Shown one piece after another: positions 44,571 through 56,559 of a stretch of DNA of 64,000 bases (within the stretch, counting starts at the first letter, position 1; each line of letters starts with the position of its first letter). Source of the DNA: Dermatemys mawii (taxonomy: Eukaryota; Chordata; Testudines; Dermatemydidae); NCBI GenBank assembly GCA_007922305.1, contig ML677374.1:6335991-6399990 (forward strand), in the 5' to 3' direction. A program made the translations under genes and the position numbers. The notes beneath the pieces were generated by a model. The model saw only the letters and a list, made by a program, of their open reading frames with translations, was not told where the DNA came from and did not search any database.

Positions 44571-46646
44571 TCCATCAGATTACGGGAGGTGGGGGGGGAC
44601 ATTGTTTATTACAGTTCTCTCTGGAACAACAGTTTACACACTTTTAGTTTTCTTAGAATTGCTCTTTCTTTATAACTTTTAAAATAATCAAGGAACTTTT
44701 GGACCATACTGTAGCAGAGATATTAAAGCTGAAGGGAAGTACTTTGTTTACCAGATAAATAGGCTTGGTGACACTCTGGATATGTAGAGAGTGGTGAATA
44801 ATTTCTTCTGCCAGGGCTATGCATCCTCAGAGAACTCGATGAATTTTTCATCCTAGAAGATGTGTTCGGGTCATTAATTGCAGTTTGCCACAGGTCTGCT
44901 CCACTTTTGTTTGGGTATCTCCTATCTCCTTCAACATACAACTCATTTACCCTTTCTAATCTGTGTAACATTTGCATTGTAAATGGGTTAGCTTAACTTA
45001 ATACATGAGTAACCTTAGCAAACCTTTTGGAAAGGATATTATGTGCATTGTTAAAAAAAAATTTAAAAAGTCTCCTTCTCTTTCATTTGCGTGCTCTGCC
45101 TTACCTAGAAGTTGCCAGGGCAGGATACAGGGATTCTACTCCCCACAATCACCATGTCCTCTGATATTTCAGTTTAGCTGGTCACCTTTTACCTCAGATA
45201 ATTCTAATCCAGGGTTAAAACCAAATCACCGTGTATGCATTCTGACGAGTTACAGAAAAGCGTATGAAAGTTGCCATCATGCTATAGTATACGAAAGTCA
45301 TGATATTTTATTCTGTCTGCCTACATGGGCTTTGCTGGTGGCACACGGCCACAGAGCAGTTTTCCGTATGCTGCCAACTTATTCACATAACTCTGCAGTG
45401 TTTGTTTTAGCCCCTTTTTCAAGTGCCTCACAGAGCATGCACAATTTCAAGAGGAGGGTGGGTACGTCTCCGTGTGCGTCTCTCCCTCTGCCCACATTGC
45501 AGGAACTGTCAGACAGGCTGAATGCCCTTGACCCCTGGGCACAGAAATTGTCCTCTTTACTTCTGAAGATAAATCCAGCTCTGAAAGAAATTAACAATTG
45601 TGCATCCAAAAACTAAATTAATGATGGCACATCCCGAACTCTGACCGCAGGCAGGCAAGGTTCATAATGGATTTCTATCTGGAAGTCCCATTGCTGGAAA
45701 TCAACCTCTAAGCAGTGCACACTTGATGCACATACACAGTGCTTCATCTCTGGGCTTCTTCACTCGGAGCCATCTGTTAGGATGGCATGGTGCCCAAGCT
45801 GACGTTTTCCTGGAACTCTGCCTTAGGCACAGGTGCCAAGAAATGATGGTCTTCGATGGGCAGGTGCCACCGCCCTGCAAGTTTTGTGTCTCCTGTAGGA
45901 AGTCAGGACTGCCAGATTGTTCCCCCACCCATGCAGCTTTAAATGCAGGAATGTTTAGGGGTCAAAGGCTGAACTTGCCAGTGTCTCTTCCCACCCCCTC
46001 AGCTGTATATTTCTAACTGCAAATACCTGCTAAGTGGAGCACAAAAAAGAAGCACTTAGCACTAGAGGTGCTATTATTATTTCTTTAAATGAACAGCAAC
46101 TCTGGAGTTTCCAGCTTTCCAGGTGCAATAGCTGAGAAGGAGGAGTTAAAATACGTAAGAATTGACTTGACCCCAGTGCCCAAGAACGAACTGAATATGA
46201 GCCACTCAGTGTCTTACCTCATTTTGGGGGGCTGTGCCAGGTGGAAAAGATGGTGCTTGTTTTCACTTCTCTGCATGGCTGCACTGTTTGGTTTCAGCAA
46301 GGATAGGAAGCTGGAGCTCCAGATTACCAGGACAAAAAGCTGTTCTCACAAGATTTCTGAGCCAAATGGAACAATGAGAAATCTTATGGAGGACCTTGTT
46401 CTCATCCAGTTGCCTACTTCCTAGACAGGGAAAGTTTGGAGGAATTTGGAAAAGCATTCAAGCTTTCAGCAGATTTCCCCAACCCTATTGTCTATGCGAG
46501 CAGGACGCATATGCAGCCGTGTCCTGTTCTTGACCTTCAAATTGTAATCACAAAATGACTAATGGCTGTCAGTGGAGGGCCCTCACTCTGGAGTTCTTTG
46601 CCAACAAAGAGCGGGATGAGTTTGTTACGCCTCCCTTTGTGGCCCG
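44571..46646. other. Unassigned non-coding sequence
   Basis: A 203-codon frame (45005-45616, plus) occupies part of it. Its translation has no recognisable domain, and an antisense frame of 76 codons overlaps it. I treat it as chance, though it is the longest frame here without a repeat. Confidence 0.5.
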
Positions 46647-46717
46647 GGGCCCAATCTAAGGCCTCTCTGAAATTATGGGAAAAGATTCCCATTGACTTCA
46701 TTGGGTTTGGGATCAGA
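46647..46717. repeat. Degraded palindromic repeat, relative of 3078-3149
   Basis: GGGCCCAATCTAAGGCC and TTCCCATTGACTTCATTGGG, TTTGGGATCAGA show the same order of arms as the 3.1-kb copy, with mismatches. Confidence 0.5.
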
Positions 46718-49709
46718 GCTGTGGAACGTGAAATTGTTTGATGAGCCTTTCCTCAACAAAGGAAGCTACTAAGTGCCTGGTGTATTATTTTCCTCCCTTA
46801 GATATTTTCTTCCTAGAATAATCCATAAGAATAAAACCCTTAGTCATGGAGCAGCAGAGAATGGTCCACTCTTCCACAGCAATTCTACTTCATTTAAATG
46901 CTGTGCTTCGTGCCTAGATACCATGATGAGGGGTGCACTAGAAACACGAAACATAGGTGCCCATTCCCGAATTACCTGCTTATGTATTTAGATAAAGAAC
47001 TCTTGTGAGAATTGGCAGATTTCTATATTTTTATGAAAATTGACACCTTTGCCTTCCTGGCGGTGGGTTCCATTAATCTCCTCAGTGAGAAAAGATAAAA
47101 GGATGGGGGAAGTGATCTGATAGACCTAGGGATAATAGTTTGCATTCTGTGGCTTCAGATAACAAATTGCAATGGTAAAGAAAGTAATCTGTGCAGGAGA
47201 ATGTATTGTGCGCAGAGGAATAGTGTGGTATCTGGAGAGGGCAGTTCTCCACCTGGTTGTCAATCCTGTAGAATCACACAGAATGGTTATTGCCATTCTC
47301 GCTGGTACCTTTTGCTCTAATGAACTCAGGTGTATCCATTCTACTCGGTGCAAGAATCCTGTGCCTCATTCCAGCCCTGAAACAGAGAAGATGGCCAGCA
47401 CCCCCAACTCATTTATTGTTTCAGTCTTTAGCTACAGACCCTTCCCTTCTGCCGTGCGCTGGGTGTCAGTGACAGAACAATTCTAAATGTGCTATCCCAT
47501 GTTGCCACTGGTTTAGTTTGTCCCAGTGCTCACTGACCTGTCTCCTGTCTTCCCATTCCTGCTCCCCAACTGTTCACGGGTATAAAGATGCCATAGAAAA
47601 TCCCATGATGGAGTAAAATGCACTTGAACCTGATCATTAAAATTAAGCCTTAGCCCAATATGCTTGTTTCTCTGCTCACTCAGCCCCTGATGCTCAAGAG
47701 AAAAACAAAAGTGCCCAAACTGAGTAACTGGCAACCAGCTTCCCATATGTCCTCACTCATGTGGAGGTTACCACCAGGTTTTGAGGTGTCTCCCTGAATG
47801 CTGCTGCTGAAGAAATGTCATCCTCTTGGAGATACTCCTGCTCCCAGTGAAGCTAGTGGCAAGACCCACACTGTGCCATTAACGTCAATGAGATTAGGAC
47901 CTGTGTTCACTAGTCAGCCTTGTCCGAAACTGCAAAGTCATTTCCAGAACAAGAGTGTCTCTTCCCTGGTTGCACGCTCAGTAAACTGGCTCATGCCCGT
48001 GTTACGTTGAGCTCTTTGGTAGACAGTGAAGAACGCCTGAAACTCATGTCACTGACCCAGTGCGTCAGACAGCTCAGAAAGCCATGGACCTTGCAGGTCG
48101 GTGAGGGAATTGTCCAAATGACATCAGCTGGGCACCAGGGTGTTCTTAAAGATGACAGAAAGGGGCCACTCTAGGTATGAAGCTGATTCAATCTCTATGA
48201 CCTATTAATTCCTTCAGCAACAAACAAGTGGACATTTCTACTTGACCTGAAGGAGTAACTCAATCAGTTGGTTGCCAGAGTAGACCCTTAATCTTTTATA
48301 TGCACCATCAGCTAGAGTGGGGCAAAGGCCCACATTCTCCTTGACCACTGACTCATTTCACATATAGTGACTGGCTGTCAAAGAACAGTTGCTTCTATTC
48401 ACTACCCGGCATCAGATTCAAACCAGTGACTCTCAAACAGGTCCCATCTGCCATTACCAATCCACTGAGTTGTCCATTTCTTGCTTGAATGTGTTCTAGC
48501 CATGGCTTGTTCCCTTGCACTCCGTTCTGATCTCTGATTAAATGGACGTGTTTTCATCACACATCGAGTAAAACCAGATACAGTCTTTTTACTACATATC
48601 CCAAAACACCCTCTCTAGCTGAGAAAACTGGACCTGCTGCAGCGTGATGCAGAAGAGGAAGAACATACAGTGCTTTGATGGGCTCAGTTTGCCAGCATTC
48701 GTCTCTCCTCACCTGATTTTACTGAAGCTCAGAGCCTGGAAGAATCTTCCCTTTCCTCAAAAGACCGGAGCCCCCAGAGTCTGGTTGCTTTGGTCTTGTT
48801 TACAGTTATAGCAGCCCTATTTGTTCTTTAATGTTAAAACTTTTGGCTTGGTGTGAGTTGGTGGTGCAGATTTTCACTCTTATAATCCCCCGCTCCTCAC
48901 GATAGGCCAATGAAAGCCAGATAGCAAGCACAGCTGAGCTCTATACAGCTTGGGCCGTACGTCAGTTTAAATGAGCCTTATAGCTCCCATACCTAAAATC
49001 TTTGAAATATGCTGCAAGGAGAAAACTTAATGAGCATCAAGGCAAATCCTAGGAGAGCTGTAATATTCTCAGTGTGTACAAATCACTGTTTAGGATGTCT
49101 CCGCCTGAAAGTCCTTTTTCACCTAGATCATTACACGGTATTAGTCTCCAGCAAGAAGTGCATAGTTTGCATGCTATTCTATTTCGTCCGGGGCTGGAGA
49201 CGCATTCAAGTCAGTCCTATAAATTATGTGAAAAGCATGGATTTATGGCACCAAAATCTCCTACATATCTTTTTAAAGTTTCTTTTTAAGAACACAAACC
49301 ATCTGAAAATACAGAGATTGTGGCATGCAATAACTGGGGAGGGAAGGGTAACTGCCTTCCTTTACTGCCTTAAACCTCAGGCTGTCGCACAAAGCAGTGG
49401 GAAACGTATAACACATCTCTCAATCTAGAGATTGACATCCAGCCCAAATAAGGACACGATACTTTGCTTCCTAAATATTGATTTGAATCAACTACTGCGT
49501 GCCCTTCTGTAGCACTTCTTTTACTATTTTCCTCAGAAGCTTTGTCTGGGGTATGGAATAGAATATGCAGCCTAATCCCCACATCTCTTGATGACATTAA
49601 GGATTCAGCACAGTTTGATAGGGTCCTCTCTCTGATATGAAAATATTGCTGAGGTGTGTTTCTGAAGCTGTTTCCATCCAAGCTCTCATGGTGGTTCTAC
49701 AAATATGAA
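46718..49709. other. Unassigned non-coding sequence
   Basis: No recognised gene or repeat over nearly 3 kb. Frames of up to 139 codons (49009-49428) have no family features. Confidence 0.5.
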
Positions 49710-49853
49710 TTAAGCTTCCCAACAGCTTTGTGATTTTTATATACCTTTGTAAACTGAGGCAGAGAGATTATAAATGACTTGCCAAGATCATGCAGTAAAC
49801 CTGCGGTAGAACCTGGAACAATTTTGACTTCTATTCTCTATTCTAACCACTTA
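49710..49853 (+). repeat. MIR-like SINE 3' part
   Basis: GTAAACTGAGGCAGAGAGAT, ATGACTTGCCAAGATCATGC, GGTAGAACCTGGAACAATTT and CTATTCTAACCACTT match the family order. Confidence 0.65.
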
Positions 49854-49930
49854 AAAAAAAAGCTACAATCCATGTAACCAACAAAGCGATGCCAATTCTT
49901 CATCGTATTTGTTTGTGTTGTATCCCCATC

Positions 49931-50062
49931 AGGCAGGGGTGCTGGACCTATGTGCACAGTGGGGTGCTGAGAGCCACTGAACCAAACTGTAAACCCTGTA
50001 TCTAATGGAAACCACTTCAAGCCAGGGAGTGAGGCAGCACTCCCAGCTCCAGCACCTGTGCC
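49931..50062 (+). repeat. Interspersed repeat, twin of 29885-30016
   Basis: The ends GGCAGGGGTGCTGG and CCAGCACCTGTGCC are inverted copies with one or two mismatches. The core GAGCCACTGAACCAAACTGT, AAACCCTGTATCTAATGGAA, ACCACTTCAAGCCAGGGAGT is about 90% identical to the other copy. The inverted ends hint at a short DNA transposon, but no target duplication is seen. Confidence 0.7.
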
Positions 50063-50107
50063 TTTGTCTCTCTTTGTCTTGAGGTTCAGGCAAGGATTGT
50101 GTGTCTT

Positions 50108-50195
50108 GTGTAAGAGTACAGCACCCAGCACAAGGTGGCCCTGATCCTGATGGGGGCTTTGGGGACTACCATAATATACATTTTTACTACTAATA
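50108..50195 (+). repeat. SINE tail fragment
   Basis: GAGTACAGCACCCAGCACAA, GGTGGCCCTGATCCTGATGG, GGGCTTTGGGGACTACCATA and TACTACTAATAAA follow the same order as 52.9 kb and end in the variable TAATAA tail. Confidence 0.6.
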
Positions 50196-50228
50196 AATGT
50201 GACCTGTCTCAGCGTGAAACTCAGGCAC

Positions 50229-50262
<34 letters not shown>

Positions 50263-50278
50263 CATGCACACGCACGCA
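50229..50278. repeat. (TG)n/CG alternating tract, 50 bp
   Basis: Fifty bases alternate pyrimidine and purine without a break: TG repeats, then CGCGCG, then TGCATGCACACGCACGCA. It starts about 34 bp after the SINE tail. Frames on both strands passing through it (C/V runs, H/T runs) are artefacts. Confidence 0.95.
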
Positions 50279-50469
50279 GTGTGCAATCTTGTTGACAAGC
50301 AAAGGGTGGAAACTTCTCTCTGTGAACTCAGACTGCTTTCAGGATTATTCATGTTTTAGTACCTTGAACCTTTCTTTCTAATCCACTATTAATCACCCTC
50401 CGATTTTTGTGTTTTGATTGTTGTTGGGATTTTTTAGGGGGTAGGAGGATGTGTGTTAAATAGCACATT

Positions 50470-50570
50470 TTGCTGAATAAATCAGAGAGGTTGCCGGCAG
50501 CCTGCCACAGTAAATATGCATGTTAAATCAAATCAGATCTGCAGCAATAGTAAAGATTTAATGGTTGGGG
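50470..50570. promoter_or_regulatory. Candidate conserved regulatory element (inference)
   Basis: Repeat-free block with GAATAAATCAGAGAGGTTGC, CACAGTAAATATGCATGTTA, AATCAAATCAGATCTGCAGC and AAGATTTAATGG. It contains an ATATGCAT octamer-like word and several TAAT/AAAT words. Evolutionary conservation is unproven. Confidence 0.25.
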
Positions 50571-51879
50571 TTTGTTTTCTCCCTCCCATAAACATGAAGA
50601 TGTGAGCACTTCACGTTGAGAACATCTGTGGACTGGGCAGGAGGTGTCAGGAGCTGGATCTACCATGCAAGGCTTCTCTTCTGTGGCCAATTAAACAAAT
50701 TGCAGCAAAACAGCATTTTATTAGTATTTGCCCATAGCAGTCACCTGCTGCAATAAATTTCCTTCAGGCACACTCGAGAAAGGGGAGAAAAAATTGGCAC
50801 GTTAACTAGTGAATGGTGGAAAGAGAGCACCGTGGCATAGCCTCTGGGGCTACTGAATATCAAAGTGCCTGTCTCCAAAAACAACTGCTCTGCTTTATCA
50901 TAAACATGGTGAGTTATGAGATGCTGCACTGCATCTCATGCACAAATAATAATAATGAGGAGGAGCAGGGAGAGTTGGTTTCCCCAGGCAGGGTGGATGT
51001 TCAGAGAAGACTTAATAACAGAACTTACCCTGATTATTCTCCTCTTTACTGTAAATTCTGCCATTATTCTTTAAAACTCTTTAACAGGTTTTTTTTCCCC
51101 TCCCTTTTTTCTTTGTGCTTTTATTTTTAGCACAAGTTTGGGGTTTTTTTTTTCTTTTTTAACAGCTTAACCTGCTCTCCACAAGTAGCCACATTGGGGG
51201 CCGAATTCATCCCAGAAGTAGATTTGTTGAAATCAAGTAAGGGTTTCAGTGGACTACTCAAGTGCTTCTAGATAAGCACATGTTTTCACATGCCTGGCTG
51301 CGAGGAGAGGGTGATATGTATTAACACAATGAAGTTATGGAGCCGTGTCCCCTCGGAGCGCGAGATGTCATGGTGATTCAGAACCAGCACGCTCCCACCT
51401 TGTATTGTTTGAATGATCAGTCCAAGAACTGAAACAGGAAAGTAATGGCCTCTTTTTCTCACACTGTTCTCTTTCCTGGTCCAGCACATCACCATCATGT
51501 TGATTGATACACCATCACTATTGAAAACTGGCTTTCTTGTACTACATGTGCACAAAGTTAGGATGCACTTGAGATCAAGCTGTCCTCTCCAGAGAGGTCC
51601 TGGGACAGTAGAAAGTATCAATAAATACCCAAAATAGCTGACGTTAAGGCTAACAGATGGCGTTCGTGCCACACAAATACCGTCTGCTTGTGAAATGTTG
51701 CAACAAGAAATCGCCTATTTGTTCCTTGGTTATCTCCATATTTTACATTTTAAGTGCTATCCATATCTAGATAGTGTCACTCGTTAGCCTGGTGATTCCT
51801 CATTTTCAGAAGCAATTATTGACATCTTCCTGTTTCACAGAGTGCCTCTATTGTTGTGAGTTCTCCCCCCACCCCGGCT
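50571..51879. other. Unassigned non-coding sequence
   Basis: No recognised gene or repeat. T-rich patch at about 51088-51162. A small foldback ATGAGATGC...GCATCTCAT lies near 50917-50940. Confidence 0.5.
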
Positions 51880-52420
51880 TTTTTAAAGCTTCTCAGATAA
51901 AGGGATAAATAACTCTAACAGCATTTCTGATTGATAGCAAATTAATGCTCAACTATCACGCCTTTTAAACTATGTCACTTTAGACTGCCTAAAAATTGTA
52001 TTTTCTTTTTTCCAAGAACAACAAAATCAAGGCAGTTTATTATTACCAGACATTAATTATCTGATTGTAATGAAGTAGCTGACCAGATTGGCTGTTGATG
52101 GATTATACCTGTGAAATTGTATTGCCGTTGATACATAGAATATGTTTAGATGGCATCAACCTTTTGACTTAAGCACGGATTTGATTTATACCTTATTAAC
52201 ATAATTCCCAACACGTTGCTGCTTTGAAAAAGAAAATGAGTGTCTAACCAGAAGCTAACAAGTTTAATGGCTTGCTTGAAGGAAAACATAGCCATTGACT
52301 GAGCATAACTAACTACAGGCATTAATGTGGTAATGTTTCATTATAAATATATATTTAAAAGGAAAAGTTTATATAAAGCTGCCATAGGCTGTGGCTACTT
52401 ATAAAAGCACTACACTAAAA
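51880..52420. promoter_or_regulatory. Candidate conserved regulatory element (inference)
   Basis: About 540 bp without recognised repeats, AT-rich, with CAAATTAATGCTCAAC, GACATTAATTATCTGATTG, CAGGCATTAATGTGGTAATG, TATAAATATATATTTAAAAG and GCTGCCATAGGCTGTGGCTA. The density of homeodomain-type words and lack of frames or repeats make it the strongest enhancer-like island in the window, by texture only. Confidence 0.3.
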
Positions 52421-52664
52421 GGCTACATGTGCTTTTGGCATCATGAGCTCCTTCAATACTTAGTGATGCAGAAGTTGATGCACAATAGCCTGTTTATGAA
52501 ACTATCTGTATTAAGAGTTGGGAGACATGAGCATGGGAGTGAAAATTAGATTTGGAGGGTTTCAAGTCTACCTGATTCTCGGGGATATTGCCAGTGGTTT
52601 GCAGGGCTTTGCTCATCTAAAGAGGGGAGAGGACTTGATGTGGACAGTCAACCACTTCTACAGC

Positions 52665-52836
52665 ATTCTGCATCATCTGTTCTCAAAGCGCTTTACAAAG
52701 GAGCTCAGTATTGATACCCTCATTTTGCAGAAGAGAAACCTGAGGCAAAGTGACCCTCCCAAGACCAGCCAGCAGAGCAGTAACAGAGCCGTGAATGGAA
52801 CCCAGGGCTCCTGGGTTCTAGTCCAGTGCTCTGGAA
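52665..52836 (+). repeat. MIR-like SINE
   Basis: TTCTCAAAGCGCTTTACAAA, CCTCATTTTGCAGAAGAGAA, ACCTGAGGCAAAGTGACCCT, GTGAATGGAACCCAGGGCTC and TCCAGTGCTCTGG are the family's blocks. A frame of 109 codons across it is an artefact. Confidence 0.75.
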
Positions 52837-52889
52837 TGTCACTTTGAAATAAGTGAGTGTAAAGACCCGGGGCATATGGGCCAGGAGCT

Positions 52890-52983
52890 GTCTCTTTGTT
52901 CTGTGTACGTGCAGTGCCTAGCACAGTGGTGGGATCCGAGTCCATAACTGGGGCTTCTAGCCACTACGATAATACAAAGAATG
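52890..52983 (+). repeat. SINE tail (GTGCCTAGCACAGTGG type)
   Basis: TTTGTTCTGTGTACGTGCAG, TGCCTAGCACAGTGGTGGGA, CATAACTGGGGCTTCTAGCC and ACTACGATAATACAAAG are well preserved. The copy lies 53 bp after a MIR-like SINE. Confidence 0.65.
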
Positions 52984-54503
52984 AAGCAGCAGCATGAAGC
53001 TATAGACATGTTCAGGCTGAACAACATGGCTCCCATTGACTCCCATTTTGCAAATGTTGGGTTACTAATGGTAGCTAGGACCCGTCTGGTAGAAAATTTA
53101 GCAAAGTGACTGGCAGATCTTCCTCTCAAAAGATGAATAGTCCCATTGTGTCCTTTAAATCCTGTTGCGTTCTATCATGTCAGCAGGCAAACAAAGGTAA
53201 AATACCTGAACACTTGTCCATCTCTGTGAGTACAGGTACGAAACTAGCTCAGCTAGTGGAAATGCGGGAATAAACGAGAAGTGGAAGTACCAGAAGGTAG
53301 GGGGTGTGAGAGAGAGGGAGGAAGTATTGAGGTATTGCAATCATAAAACCAACACTCTGTTGAAAGCAAGAAGTAGTAACCCCACTTTGAAATCATCTGG
53401 GGTCCAAGTTCTGCACTGGGATCCCTGCACAGCGGACTCACACCCACTGGGTCCTTAAGAGGAGGTTCTGCAACATGCTTCCTCCTTCTAAGGAGAGAGC
53501 TTCTCTTCGAATGCTTTCTCCACAGCTCTGAATGTTGTGATCAGACGAAATGTGTATGGGGAGGGGAGTGTTCATACTTCACCGTGTGGATTATGGACGT
53601 CCTACTGAAAAGTATAAGGGATTCCCTTTACAGGAGGCAGAACTACACTTTCAGTGCGCGCTTAGTCCGCTAGATTAAATTACTCCGAATACACTAGTAC
53701 AGTCACTTCAGTATGGCCATGCTGCGTGGATACACCAAAGTGCCTCTGTGAAAAGCAGTGGGGGCTGGGCTGACAATGATGAGCCATTTCTCCCTGTCAC
53801 TGCTGCTGCAATTGTTTCCTTGCTCAGCGTGGAGACGCGTCCCGGTTGTTTTTCCTTTGAGCCAGTACAAGCTTTGCAAGCCTTGCCCTCCAAGCTATGG
53901 CCCTGAGCACCCCATCAGCTTGCAGCTCGAATCCACCTCCCTCTCATGGGCTGAGCCTCAATCCCAAAACTCCAAACTTTAGGCAGGTTCTAGTATGGAT
54001 CATGGACCCTCAACTTGGGGATTTTTCTGAGCCAGACTTTGACTGAAATACGAAGCTTGGTTCTAGACTCAGCTTTGCTCTGAACGTTGAGTTGGGCCCA
54101 TCTCTTCCTGGCCTGAGCTTTAGAATGCTGCAAAACTCCCTGATAACTCTCCTGAGAGCTGGGGTTCGTCATTTTTAAAAAGCTTGGGCCTGGCCCTGTA
54201 GTCCTTACTCGGGCAAAACTCCCATTGTTTCTTTCCTGCTCTGCATGATGGTTTTGTCTCCGTTCCCAGTGTCTGGGGTGTCCTCCTGCCTAGCACTTTG
54301 ACACCTTGGGCTTTGATTAATGAGGCACTGTCCCCTGCCCTATATGAATCCCAGTTAGGTTTGGTGCTTATTAATTACAGCACAGCGCTGTCAGCACATT
54401 TAGAACTGGGGGTCCTGTTTTTCTAATTCCCTCTTTTTATTTCCTGTTGCTTTCATTGGCTTTTCTGCCCTTTGTCTCTCCTCCTCCTCCTGGTCACTGA
54501 TAG
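52984..54503. other. Unassigned non-coding sequence
   Basis: No recognised gene or repeat. Frames below 100 codons, in both orientations. Confidence 0.5.
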
Positions 54504-54547
54504 ATGAGGTTTCAGCGGCAGTAGATGCCATGCTGGCCGAGCCAAAG
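54504..54547 (+). other. Possible 44-nt coding exon (unconfirmed)
   Basis: A long pyrimidine tract (TGCCCTTTGTCTCTCCTCCT, CCTCCTGGTCACTGATAG) ends at 54503. It is followed by 44 nt and the donor AAAG|GTCAGT. One frame is open and reads (D)EVSAAVDAMLAEPK, a plausible acidic/alanine-rich peptide, which would need a G from the preceding exon. The other two frames have stops. I do not recognise the peptide, and neither a preceding nor a following exon was found. It is the best exon-like signal in the window, but chance is the safer reading. Confidence 0.2.
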
Positions 54548-54982
54548 GTCAGTGCTGGTAATGACTCCAGAAAAAGCAGCTGTTCAGCAATTCACCACTT
54601 TCCCGGTGTGTCCCCAGTTTCTCTCACCTTCTTATCTGCTTCCACTTCCCCAGAGCTGTGTCTCATGCTTGCTCCTAAGCCCACACTTCTGAGGCTGCCC
54701 CAGGAGAATCTCTCCCCTTTTCCTGTGTATATAAGCAGCTGACACCCCTGTTTCCTGCACTCAGCCTTGATTTTATAAAGGCTTTTACAGCTCAGTTGGA
54801 AACTGTATCCCCTGGGATTTATCAGAAATTAGGGGTATGTTAAACTGCAGGCACATTTTGGGGTTATTTTCTTTGCTTTTGTGTTTGCTTCTTCATTGTA
54901 TGTTGATTTATTAAAATCTTCAAAAAATATTTTTAAAGAAATAAAGATCTCTTATGGATAATCTAGCTATTGTTCTCATTTA
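54548..54982. other. Unassigned non-coding sequence
   Basis: An AT-rich end (about 54900-54960) includes AAAGAAATAAAGATC, an AATAAA polyadenylation-type word, without other evidence of a transcript end. Confidence 0.5.
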
Positions 54983-55228
54983 CATTATAGTACTGCTTGG
55001 ATGTCTGAATTGAGAGCAGGGCTTCATTGTCCTAAGCACCACACAAACACACAGTGAGAGAGAGTCCCTGCCCTGAAGATTTTATAGTCTAACTAGACAA
55101 GCAAAGCAAGGGCGGGATAGGCTCAGAGCGGGGAAGTGACTTGCCTGAGGTCACACAGCAAGTCAGTGGCAGAGTTGGAAAGAGAATCTAGGTCTCCTGA
55201 TTCCAAGTCTAGTGCCCTATCCCCTAAA
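54983..55228 (+). repeat. MIR/tRNA-core-like SINE, nearly complete
   Basis: The blocks TTATAGTACTGCTTGGATGT, ACCACACAAACACACAGTGA, GAGTCCCTGCCCTGAAGATT, TTATAGTCTAACTAGACAAG, GAAGTGACTTGCCTGAGGTC, ACACAGCAAGTCAGTGGCAG and TAGGTCTCCTGATTCCAAGT follow in order. This is the longest copy of the family here and the reference for its fragments at 2.6, 10.0 and 19.1 kb. Confidence 0.85.
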
Positions 55229-56263
55229 TTAGATTGATCTTGCAACCACTGAAGTAAATGGGAGATTTATCATTGATTTCAGTGGCCACAGGGTGAGACT
55301 CTGGGTTCTCATCTATTGCAAGCCCCAGCCAGGTTGCTTCTATACCATGTGTGCAATTCAATATGCTGTTGATGATCTATAAAGTCCCATATAGTCTGAG
55401 CCCTCTGGGTCCAGTCTGCCTCTTCTTTGACTTCCATGTGTGACACGGGCAGAGCAGAGTGGAGAAGTTCTTATTGGACGGAGAATGTTGCCATACCTGT
55501 GTTGCCAGGCGCTGATCCACCAATGCCCATTCAGCGTGTGCGCCATTTGAAAGTAGAACCCAAAATGTCAATGAACACAGCGGAGGCAGTGAGCTTCAAT
55601 TGAAAAGCCTTGCTTCAGTTAGGAAGGAACAGTTTTGGGGATGTTATCACTGGGCCAGAACAGAGAGAACATGCACTCCTACTTAGAAACGCAGGCACAT
55701 CATATGCAATGCAGCCTCTGCTATAAGCACACAAGTGGGTTTTTACCCTTTTGCTAGTCCCTGGCTTCACCTCACATGCAAAGATGGGGGCCACTAATAA
55801 CAGGCAACTACACAAATCTCTGCCTGATTTTCCCTTACCTGATAAACACCTGGCTGGAAAGGGGCAGACATGATAACAAGGGGAATATCATCCCTCTTAA
55901 TCTGGTTTTAAAATTTCTTGCCGATAACAGGATTGCATTTTTGTTGGCAGTCACTGTTCAGCTCCTTTGCACGATGGCGGTAAACCCTATTATGATTTAC
56001 ACTGCCCTCCTGCATCAACTTCTTTCTGTTTTACGTACATCTTGCCTCACAAATAATAAGGCAGCTCATTTGTTCCCTAATGACAGGGGTTTCCATACTG
56101 AGCAGATTAAGAAGGAAGAGATTAGAAGATTATACATCAGGCAGGATTCACAGGTTCACAGTTTTGTTGGGCTTTGGAGAGCCAACGATTAATATGTTTT
56201 ATAAATGAAACTTTTCTTCTTGCGATGGTGCTGGTGGTGTCATTGAATTTAGCCTTTTCATTG
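55229..56263. other. Unassigned non-coding sequence
   Basis: At 55235-55290 an imperfect foldback (CACTGAAGTAAATGG...TTGATTTCAGTGGCC) recalls the palindromic repeat at 3.1 kb. The rest, including a 138-codon frame at 55776-56192, is unrecognised. Confidence 0.45.
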
Positions 56264-56418
56264 TTAATTGTGCATTTACATAGTGATTTTAACTTGAGCA
56301 CTCAGAGTGCTCTAAAAAGATGGGTAACTAGTATGATCCCCTTTTTTCTGATGGATTCATAGATTTTCCCAAGGTCACACAATGTTCTCGGTCCTTATCC
56401 ACTGGGCCACCTCATCTC
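56264..56418 (+). repeat. MIR-like SINE
   Basis: GTGCATTTACATAGTGATTT, GATCCCCTTTTTTCTGATGG, TTTTCCCAAGGTCACACAAT and CTTATCCACTGGGCCACCTC are the family's blocks; the middle is shortened. Confidence 0.6.
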
Positions 56419-56559
56419 AACGGACTTGTGACCCCATACGACCTCCCTGCTATATGATTTGAGTGAAAGGACATCAGTTTGTTTCAGTGTTCCCCCACTA
56501 ACATGCTGTAGGTCAGGTACAGCCTGTAGGCATGAGAGGGATACATTATGAAATGAAAG

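Noticed and set aside
45005..45616. 203-codon open frame (plus)
   Set aside because: No domain or family features and no exon signals; treated as chance, though RNA evidence could change this.
49838..50302. 154-codon minus frame with a His-Thr run
   Set aside because: The run is the translated (CA)n tract and the rest covers SINE and interspersed-repeat sequence.
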